NCBI GenBank assembly: GCA_944382025.1
Contig: CALWMQ010000164.1
Span: forward strand, 1 to 11,072
From: an uncultured Clostridia bacterium
GTDB taxonomy: Bacteria > Bacillota > Clostridia > Oscillospirales > Acutalibacteraceae
Length of the DNA: 11,072 bases
Direction: 5' to 3'
The translations under genes were made by a program, and so were the position numbers. The number at the start of each line of letters is the position of its first letter. The first letter of the stretch is position 1. Shown one piece after another: positions 6,504 through 11,072 of the stretch. A model generated the notes under the pieces. That model was not told the origin of the DNA, made no database searches, and saw only the letters and a list, made by a program, of their open reading frames with translations.

Positions 6504-7703
6504 ATGGCAATGGATAGAATGGTAGGCACCGTGGCGCGAGGGATCCGCGCCCCTATTATCCGCCAGGGGGATGACCTGGCCCAGATCGTAGCGGATTCTG
6601 TCCTGAAAGCGGCAAGCACGGAAGGATTTTCCCTTCATGACCGGGATGTGGTAGGGATAACGGAAGCGGTAGTGGCCCGGGCTCAGGGTAACTACGCCAC
6701 CGTGGACAATATCGCCGCCGATATCCGGAACAAGTTCCCTGGCGGGGAACTGGGGGTACTGTTCCCCATTATGAGCCGGAACCGGTTCGCCATCTGTCTC
6801 CGGGGTATCGCCCGGGGCGCTAAAAAATTGACCATTATGATGAGCTACCCCTCTGATGAGGTGGGAAACCATCTGGTTGATCTGGACGCTCTGGATGAAA
6901 AAGGGGTCAATCCCTGGAGCGATGTGCTGTCGGAACAACGGTATCGGGAACTGTTCGGAACCCATCTCCATACCTTTACCGGGGTGGATTATGTCCAATA
7001 TTATAAAGACCTCTGCGCCGAGGAGGGCGCTCAGGTGGACTTCGTGTTCGCCAATAACCCCAAAGTTATCCTGGATTATGAGAAACATGTGCTGGCCTGC
7101 GATATCCATACCCGGGCCAGAACCAAACGCCTTCTGAAGGCGGCCGGAGCCCTGACCGTCCTGGGACTGGACGATATCCTGGCTGCGCCTGTGGAAGGCA
7201 GCGGGTATAATGAGGATTATGGCCTGCTGGGATCCAATAAGGCCACCGAGGAAACGGTCAAACTGTTCCCCCGTGACTGCCAGATCTTTGTGCGCGAAGT
7301 TCAGACAAGATTGTACCAGGCTACGAGCAAGAACCTGGAAGTGATGGTTTACGGCGATGGGGCCTTCAAAGATCCGGTGGGAAAAATCTGGGAACTGGCT
7401 GATCCGGTGGTGTCCCCTGCCTATACCGATGGTCTGGAAGGGACGCCTAACGAGATTAAGCTGAAATACCTGGCGGATAACCAGTTTGCCGCTTTGTCCG
7501 GCGATGCCCTGCGTTCCGCTATCGCGGAGGCGATTGCCAATAAGCCCAAGGAATCCCTGAAAGGCCGTATGGAAACACAGGGTACGACTCCACGGCGCCT
7601 TACGGATCTGCTGGGCAGCCTGTGCGACCTGACCACTGGAAGCGGCGACAAAGGTACGCCTATTGTGCTGGTCCAGGGATACTTTGACAATTACGCCGAC
7701 TAA
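6504..7703 (+). CDS. CofE-like protein (coenzyme F420-0:L-glutamate ligase family), role unknown here
   Basis: A 399-residue protein of a type widespread in anaerobic Firmicutes and generally annotated as F420-0 gamma-glutamyl ligase. CofE adds glutamate to coenzyme F420-0 using GTP, but most Clostridia lack F420, so that reaction is doubtful here. Recognisable stretches are MVGTVARGIRAPII (6-19), DRDVVGITEAVVARAQGNYA (46-65), MSYPSDEVGNHL (132-143), GSGYNEDYGLLGSNKAT (232-248), MVYGDGAFKDPVGKIWELAD (279-298), and a C-terminal QGTTPRRLTDLLGSLCDL with VLVQGYFDNY. The many acidic, glycine-rich motifs fit a metal- and nucleotide-binding amide ligase. There is no membrane segment or signal peptide. 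ATG 6504 has an ideal ribosome site, and the gene is flanked by its own promoter and terminator, so it appears to stand alone. No F420 genes (cofC, cofD, cofG/H) are in the window. Recognition is strong; function is open. Confidence 0.85.
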   Translation: MAMDRMVGTVARGIRAPIIRQGDDLAQIVADSVLKAASTEGFSLHDRDVVGITEAVVARAQGNYATVDNIAADIRNKFPGGELGVLFPIMSRNRFAICLRGIARGAKKLTIMMSYPSDEVGNHLVDLDALDEKGVNPWSDVLSEQRYRELFGTHLHTFTGVDYVQYYKDLCAEEGAQVDFVFANNPKVILDYEKHVLACDIHTRARTKRLLKAAGALTVLGLDDILAAPVEGSGYNEDYGLLGSNKATEETVKLFPRDCQIFVREVQTRLYQATSKNLEVMVYGDGAFKDPVGKIWELADPVVSPAYTDGLEGTPNEIKLKYLADNQFAALSGDALRSAIAEAIANKPKESLKGRMETQGTTPRRLTDLLGSLCDLTTGSGDKGTPIVLVQGYFDNYAD

Positions 7704-7737
7704 GGAGATCGCCATATTTCCTCTGAAATAGACTGAA

Positions 7738-7784
7738 ACAAAGCCCGTGGGAACAGGGTATATTCCTTTTCCCACGGGCTTTGT
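7738..7784. terminator. Bidirectional terminator between the CofE-like gene and the PrdX gene
   Basis: ACAAAGCCCGTGGGAA (7738-7753) and TTCCCACGGGCTTTGT (7769-7784) form a perfect 16-bp stem. The 15-base loop can pair further through AGG/CCT. The A-rich 5' arm and T-rich 3' arm suit termination in both directions. It starts 34 bases after the stop codon of the plus-strand gene; the convergent PrdX gene ends about 275 bases beyond it. Confidence 0.8.
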
Positions 7785-8058
7785 CTATCTGATTTCACCG
7801 GATCATCACTTTCCGGTCAAACGCTCCATAACCACTGCGCAACAGGTTTCCGTCAGCCACTCTATTCAGCTGAGCCCGGGGTATATACAGAAAATAGTCC
7901 CTTTTGAGGGCTTCAGAATACGGCAGATTGGATTTTTAGGAGGGATGGGCTGCGAGCGCGTGCGCAAAATTGATTCGGGTATCTGATCCCGGCAGACAAG
8001 ACCCCGCCAAATATTAGGAGGAGGCAACTTTCCCCGGACAGACAATTCCTCAGAAAAT
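7785..8058. other. Gene-free stretch downstream of the PrdX gene
   Basis: No supported gene lies here. It holds short inverted repeats: ACCGG/CCGGT (7797-7817) and TGCG-AGCGCGTG-CGCA (7951-7966). It also has two ribosome-site-like strings, AGGAGGG (7938-7944) and AGGAGGAGG (8016-8024). The first lies directly against an ATG and the second has no start codon at a workable distance, so neither marks a gene. It probably forms the 3' untranslated region of the minus-strand transcript as far as the terminator at 7738-7784. Confidence 0.45.
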
Positions 8059-8571
8059 TCAGCCCAGGGTTTTCTTTTGTGCCATTTCTACTATCCGTAT
8101 AGGATTTCCATGGGCCGAAATCAGCTTCGAAAGCTGTTGGGGCGGCAGCCATACCGTTGCCGTATTGGTATTGGGATGGACGCCAATCAGAGGCAGCTCC
8201 AGCAATTCCTGATCCAGTACCAGTTCCACCCGGTGCTGGGTATCACGGAGGATGCCCAGCGGTGTGACCGCGCCTTTTTGCAGTCCCAACAGGGCCATTA
8301 AATCCTCCGGGGACGCAAAACTCAGGGGCTTGCTTTGCAAAGCAAGCCTCAGCGCTTTTAAATCCGCCCTTTTGTCCCCCGGAAGCACCACCAGATAGAA
8401 ATGCCGCTTTTTGTCATCCCGCAGGAACAGATTTTTGGCTATGGGGGCGATTTTATCCAGCTCTAAGGCTTCCATTTCCTCGATGGTATATACTGGGGGA
8501 TGCTCCTTGAGGGTATAGGGAATCCCTGCCTGTTCCAGAATATCCGCGATTTGCTGTGCTGCTTGTTCCAT
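8059..8571 (-). CDS. prdX: Prolyl-tRNA editing protein, YbaK/ProX (PrdX) family aminoacyl-tRNA deacylase
   Basis: Free-standing trans-editing enzyme of 170 residues, the usual length for the ProX/PrdX group. It is predicted to hydrolyse mischarged Ala-tRNA(Pro) in the cytoplasm, correcting alanine misactivated by prolyl-tRNA synthetase. The YbaK fold signature runs through the protein: EHPPVYTIEE (23-32), AKNLFLRDDKKRHFYLVVLP (45-64) with the conserved lysine K46, DKRADLKAL (66-74), GLQKGAVTPLGI (96-107), VELVLDQELLE (115-125) and GVHPNTNTATVWL (130-142). The ATG at 8571 is preceded on the minus strand by GGAAGG about 9 bases away. It lies downstream of the DUF1836 gene on the same strand, but the terminator there suggests a separate, weak promoter within 8572-8700 or some read-through. 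The family is certain; within it, ProX is favoured over the Cys-tRNA(Pro) YbaK type by length and motif pattern. Confidence 0.9.
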   Translation of the reverse strand: MEQAAQQIADILEQAGIPYTLKEHPPVYTIEEMEALELDKIAPIAKNLFLRDDKKRHFYLVVLPGDKRADLKALRLALQSKPLSFASPEDLMALLGLQKGAVTPLGILRDTQHRVELVLDQELLELPLIGVHPNTNTATVWLPPQQLSKLISAHGNPIRIVEMAQKKTLG

Positions 8572-8710
8572 ACAAAACTACCTTCCCCCAAAAAACGCAG
8601 CGATAGGAGCTTGATCTGGCCGAACAATGCCTCTACCGACCGCCATATCTGGTATGTGTTGCTGGTGGAAGTTGCCTGCGTCTCATGGTCCGTTTACACC
8701 TTGCCATACG

Positions 8711-8741
8711 GAAAAAGCCGGGAACATTTAATCCCCGGCTT
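8711..8741 (-). terminator. Intrinsic terminator of the DUF1836 gene, containing its stop codon
   Basis: On the minus strand AAGCCGGG (8741-8734) pairs with CCCGGCTT (8722-8715) across an 11-base loop, and the T-run continues through 8712. The TAA stop codon of the DUF1836 gene (8730-8728) lies in the loop, so the last codons form the 5' arm. Confidence 0.7.
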
Positions 8742-9315
8742 CAGATCGGTCTTTTTTAGACTTTTTAGGTTCTTTTGCCGAGTCCTCCCCTCCGGAAGGA
8801 CACAGGCACTCTAGGATCCGTGCGGCGGCAATCCGGCGGGCGTTGGCTTCCAGGGCCAGGCCAATAGCCAGCTGATACATAGTTTCCTCACTGGGTTCGG
8901 GCAGGGCTTCGATCCGTTCCGCCACCTCCCGCAGCGCAATACTTTGGGCGTCAGCAAAGTCCTGATACAATACATCGATAGGCTGGGTAGCGGTTAATCC
9001 CCGCAGGGTAGTGTCAATTTGGGGCAGGGACAGTACCGATTTCAGCATACAAACCATCAGCAAACGGGAAAGGTGTTCCCGGGAATACTTCTTTTGGTTT
9101 GGGCGGGGAAGCACCCCATCTTTGACATAATTATTGATCATGCTGGGGGTTAATAAACGCTCATCGCTGACCGCAAAGGGCCCCAGCTCTTTATTCATCA
9201 GGGTAATGACCTGATCCATATATAAATCCAGTTCCGGCAGGCGATCCCAGGATATGGGACCGTAGCTGAGGGCGGCTTCTACCCAATCCCGTAAATTTTG
9301 CGCCTTGTCCTCCAT
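8728..9315 (-). CDS. DUF1836 family MerR-like helix-turn-helix protein
   Basis: Predicted DNA-binding protein of 195 residues of the DUF1836 family (PF08876), common in Bacillota and largely uncharacterised. The winged HTH region is about 50-100: LLTPSMINNYVKDGVLPRPN (54-73) carries the recognition-type helix, and KKYSREHLSRLLMVCMLKSV (75-94) the MerR-like wing and helix. Helical segments up to about residue 170 probably form the rest of the domain, and the tail (176-195) is short, charged and lysine-rich. The start is ATG 9315, with GGAGGAG about 8 bases before it on the minus strand. A longer frame back to 9387 is rejected because its first codons coincide with the gene's own -35 element. 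It is divergent from the SGNH gene at 9486, so it may control that gene or itself. No ligand can be inferred. Confidence 0.8.
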   Translation of the reverse strand: MEDKAQNLRDWVEAALSYGPISWDRLPELDLYMDQVITLMNKELGPFAVSDERLLTPSMINNYVKDGVLPRPNQKKYSREHLSRLLMVCMLKSVLSLPQIDTTLRGLTATQPIDVLYQDFADAQSIALREVAERIEALPEPSEETMYQLAIGLALEANARRIAAARILECLCPSGGEDSAKEPKKSKKDRSEAGD

Positions 9316-9358
9316 GGGCTTTGCTCCTCCGCGTAACAGAATCACAACTTTAGAATAA

Positions 9359-9387
9359 AGTATAACATAATCCGCCATACTATTCAA
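9359..9387 (-). promoter_or_regulatory. Promoter of the DUF1836 gene
   Basis: On the minus strand TTGAAT (9387-9382) and TATACT (9364-9359) are 17 bp apart, with an extended -10 TG (TGTTATACT). The short inverted pair AGTAT (9359-9363)/ATACT (9377-9381) spans the -10 and spacer and could be an operator half-site pair, though 5-bp arms are weak evidence. Confidence 0.7.
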
Positions 9388-9403
9388 GAGGGCAAGACGG
9401 TAC

Positions 9404-9430
9404 TTGACAAATTAACGAATAAGATATAAT
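9404..9430 (+). promoter_or_regulatory. Promoter of the SGNH hydrolase gene
   Basis: A perfect TTGACA (9404-9409) and a perfect TATAAT (9425-9430) are 15 bp apart, shorter than the optimum. Using TAATAT (9427-9432) instead would give 17 bp. The -35 lies only 17 bases from the -35 of the divergent DUF1836 promoter, so one bound protein could affect both. Confidence 0.65.
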
Positions 9431-9485
9431 ATGGTTTTAAAAACTAGATTATACATTGTTTGTCATAAGGAAAGGCGGCGGGACC

Positions 9486-10199
9486 ATGAAAAAAATCCGG
9501 CATATTACTCTTTGGGGCGACAGCGTAATGAAAGGCGTCATTTACGATGAACAGAAAGGTCGGTATGGCCTCCTGCCGGTAAGCGGGGCGGAACAGGCAT
9601 CCGAGGCTCTGGGGCTGGAACTGAGCAACCGTGCCCGCATGGGCTGTACCGTGGAAAAAGGGCTGGCCATTATGCGCCGGGACTTGGCGGCGGGGATGGA
9701 CTGCCAGGCGGCTATTATCGAATTTGGCGGCAATGACTGTGACTATGATTGGGCGGCTGTAGCGGAAAACCCTTTGGCGGACCATCAGCCTAAAACGCCG
9801 CTGGGAGTATTCGCCGCCAGCCTTCAGGAAATGGCCTCCCTGATCCGTCAGCAAGGAATTACCCCTGTAATGTCCACCCTGCCTCCTATCCATGCGGAAC
9901 GGTATTTCGCTTTTTTTACCAGGAGCGGACTCAATAAAGACAATATCCTTCGATGGCTGGGGGATATCCAGCATATTTACCGCTGGCATGAGCGCTACAA
10001 TAACACGGTGGTTCAGACAGCCCAAGCCTGCGGATGTCTGCTGATCGATATACGGGACGCTTTCCTGGCCCAAAAACGGTATGAGGACTATCTGTGCGCA
10101 GACGGCATCCATCCCAATCAGAAAGGGCACGCCCTGATAGAAGCTGTGCTGGAGCGTTTTGGTCAGGCTTTTCAGAAAAAGAGTCAGCTGGCCGTTTGA
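9486..10199 (+). CDS. SGNH/GDSL-type esterase
   Basis: Compact single-domain SGNH hydrolase of 237 residues, likely a cytoplasmic lipase-, acyl- or acetyl-esterase. Block I is WGDSVMKG (10-17) with nucleophile S13, an unusually early position that leaves no room for a signal peptide. G53 in ARMGCT fits block II, GGND (81-84) gives N83, and DGIHPNQKGH (206-215) supplies catalytic D206 and H209. All four SGNH blocks and a complete Ser-Asp-His triad are therefore present, unlike the CE2-like enzyme at 4480. ATG 9486 has AAGGAAAGG (9467-9475) 10 bases upstream; an in-frame TTG at 9456 lies upstream of that site and is unlikely. The gene stands alone on its strand between its promoter and the hairpin run at 10215-10361. 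The substrate is unknown. Confidence 0.87.
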   Translation: MKKIRHITLWGDSVMKGVIYDEQKGRYGLLPVSGAEQASEALGLELSNRARMGCTVEKGLAIMRRDLAAGMDCQAAIIEFGGNDCDYDWAAVAENPLADHQPKTPLGVFAASLQEMASLIRQQGITPVMSTLPPIHAERYFAFFTRSGLNKDNILRWLGDIQHIYRWHERYNNTVVQTAQACGCLLIDIRDAFLAQKRYEDYLCADGIHPNQKGHALIEAVLERFGQAFQKKSQLAV

Positions 10200-10214
10200 C
10201 CATATAGAACTAAC

Positions 10215-10296
10215 CGGCCAGGGCACGGCCCTTGGCCGCAGGGAAGTTTTCGCCCGCCTTTTACAAAAGGCGGCGGGGTCGAGGGGCAGAGCCCCT
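10215..10296. repeat. Three consecutive GC-rich hairpins, probable clostridial intergenic repeat
   Basis: Three inverted repeats follow each other. CGGCCAGGGC pairs with GCCC-TGGCCG across one bulge (10215-10238), CCGCCTTTT pairs perfectly with AAAAGGCGG (10254-10273), and AGGGGC pairs with GCCCCT (10282-10296). The combination of a CGCCTTTT...AAAAGGCG stem with a GGGGC-aga-GCCCC stem is a pattern I associate with intergenic repeats in Ruminococcaceae-type genomes. That is recollection rather than a search result. They lie between a convergent gene pair. Confidence 0.55.
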
Positions 10297-10321
10297 GCGG
10301 CATCCTTCAGCTCCTTTCCAC

Positions 10322-10361
10322 AAACCAAGGCCGGACGCTTGAAAGCGTCCGGCCTTGGTTT
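10322..10361. terminator. Bidirectional terminator between the SGNH and beta-propeller genes
   Basis: AAACCAAGGCCGGACGCTT (10322-10340) is perfectly complementary to AAGCGTCCGGCCTTGGTTT (10343-10361), a 19-bp stem with nominally two loop bases (in practice four to six). The A-rich start and T-rich end allow termination of both converging transcripts. The propeller gene's stop codon lies 20 bases to the right. Confidence 0.75.
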
Positions 10362-10380
10362 ATCAATAGCCCTCCCTATC

Positions 10381-11072
10381 CTAAAGGTCTCCCATTTCCT
10401 CATAGAGCCGGGCCACCCTTTCGTTCACCGGATAGGTCAACAGCACCTGTTTCTGATGGCTTTTCACATCATAGCTGTAAAGGGAACGCCGTTTGCCGTT
10501 CGGTGTCCATTCAATACCGAATATACAGGTGTCCGAAGCGGCATAAAAGTCCCCTTCCTCCAGCAGTTCCGGCGGAGCGCTGCCGTCCAGCGGTACACGG
10601 CACAGACCCGGCTGCCCTACCGTATAATACAGATATCCATCCGGGGAAACAGTGAAAAAATCCGAAAGCCACGACAGATGTGCGTTGGGATGGACAGCCA
10701 GCAGGCGATGGGTGCCCGCGGAGGGGTCGTAGGCGTATATCCTCAGGGTAAGCCCAGCCCCCTGGCCCGCAATCCCCTCAACGGTGGTATAGTACACATA
10801 CTTCCCATCGCTGTACACGGGCGAAAAAGCGTCTACGTTTGTCTCAATCCGTTCCGCCTCTCCTCCTTCCAGAGGAAAGGCGTATAATTCACGGCAGGCT
10901 TTTTCAGGAACATAGACAGTGCAGTACAAACGATCCTCAAGAACCGCCATGCTCCCGTTCCCGCTTAGAGCATAAGGGCTGTGAGCCAGTTCTTGGATCG
11001 CCCCGGTTGCAGACTGAAAGGATTTCAGGCTGAACCCCTCCTCGTGGGAGGAGTCGGGAACCTGGAAATACA
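10381..11072 (-). CDS. Beta-propeller protein (DUF5050-like), 5' end outside the window
   Basis: The frame stays open to the window edge; the 229 C-terminal residues are visible and the gene continues beyond. An ATG at 10950 is in frame, but conserved-looking sequence continues upstream of it without a stop, so it is internal. At least four repeats of about 40-50 residues have the propeller-blade pattern: aromatic-rich strands (DRLYCTVY, GKYVYYTT, GYLYYTVG, TCIFGIEW) followed by a strand pair with YAF/YAY/CRV and a turn such as PLEGGEAERI or PLDGSAPPELL. This matches DUF5050/LRP1-like propellers, which in Clostridia are often lipoproteins or extracellular parts of membrane proteins. Whether a signal peptide, lipobox or other domain exists cannot be seen here. 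Function is unknown; binding of a ligand or partner is the usual role of the fold. Confidence 0.75.
   Translation of the reverse strand, partial: YFQVPDSSHEEGFSLKSFQSATGAIQELAHSPYALSGNGSMAVLEDRLYCTVYVPEKACRELYAFPLEGGEAERIETNVDAFSPVYSDGKYVYYTTVEGIAGQGAGLTLRIYAYDPSAGTHRLLAVHPNAHLSWLSDFFTVSPDGYLYYTVGQPGLCRVPLDGSAPPELLEEGDFYAASDTCIFGIEWTPNGKRRSLYSYDVKSHQKQVLLTYPVNERVARLYEEMGDL

Noticed and set aside
6328..6510. 60-codon minus-strand frame with a hydrophobic C-terminal stretch, upstream of the CofE-like gene
   Set aside because: Its start overlaps the start of the real gene, its body covers that gene's promoter, and the hydrophobicity follows from AT-rich promoter DNA. No ribosome binding site supports it.
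6450..7775. 441-codon open frame on the minus strand, antisense to the CofE-like gene
   Set aside because: It runs through the terminator stem and the promoter region of the plus-strand gene, has no ribosome site or known motif, and opposes a well-recognised family member.
7747..7986. 79-codon plus-strand frame starting inside the terminator at 7738-7784
   Set aside because: It begins in the terminator stem without a ribosome site, and its composition shows no domain or membrane pattern.
8728..9387. Longer DUF1836 protein starting at 9387
   Set aside because: The extra 24 codons include the -35 and -10 elements of the gene's own promoter. ATG 9315 has a proper ribosome site.

Overview
The window looks like chromosomal DNA of an anaerobic Bacillota, most likely a Clostridia of the Oscillospiraceae/Ruminococcaceae type. 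The grounds are the protein families (a DUF1836 regulator, a PrdX-type Ala-tRNA(Pro) deacylase, a long CofE-like protein known from Firmicutes, a CE2-like esterase), the AGGAGG-type ribosome binding sites, the sigma-A promoters with 15-17 bp spacers, the moderately GC-rich genes rich in CGG and GGG codons, and the GC-rich hairpin intergenic repeats. No taxonomic marker such as rRNA is present, so this rests on inference. I see no mobile element, CRISPR array, tRNA or rRNA.

Layout, left to right. Bases 1-237 are an AT-rich leader with a palindrome and a good sigma-A promoter. They lead into a two-gene unit: a cytoplasmic GH13 alpha-glucan hydrolase (238-1548) and a beta-lactamase-fold serine hydrolase (1602-2792). 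A 443-base hairpin-rich spacer ends in a strong promoter that drives a DUF368 membrane protein (3236-4087), the family now identified as polyprenyl-phosphate transporter PopT. A second structured gap of about 390 bases precedes a CE2-like SGNH esterase (4480-5451), followed by a TtcA-type tRNA 2-thiolation enzyme (5566-6300). A separate promoter drives a 399-residue CofE-like protein (6504-7703), which ends at a long perfect-stem terminator shared with the opposite strand.

From 8059 to 9315 two genes lie on the minus strand: a prolyl-tRNA editing (YbaK/PrdX) deacylase and a DUF1836 HTH regulator. The regulator is divergent from a compact SGNH hydrolase (9486-10199), and promoters on both strands are packed into 9359-9430. 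The SGNH gene converges, across a run of four hairpins, on a minus-strand beta-propeller (DUF5050-like) gene that runs off the right edge.

Functionally the window mixes carbohydrate and ester hydrolysis (GH13, serine hydrolase, two SGNH esterases), envelope lipid-carrier recycling (PopT) and tRNA maintenance (TtcA, PrdX). The gene order does not point to one pathway. The least explained items are the CofE-like protein, the inverted repeat at the popT promoter, and the structured intergenic regions. I did not find a clear new multi-gene system.
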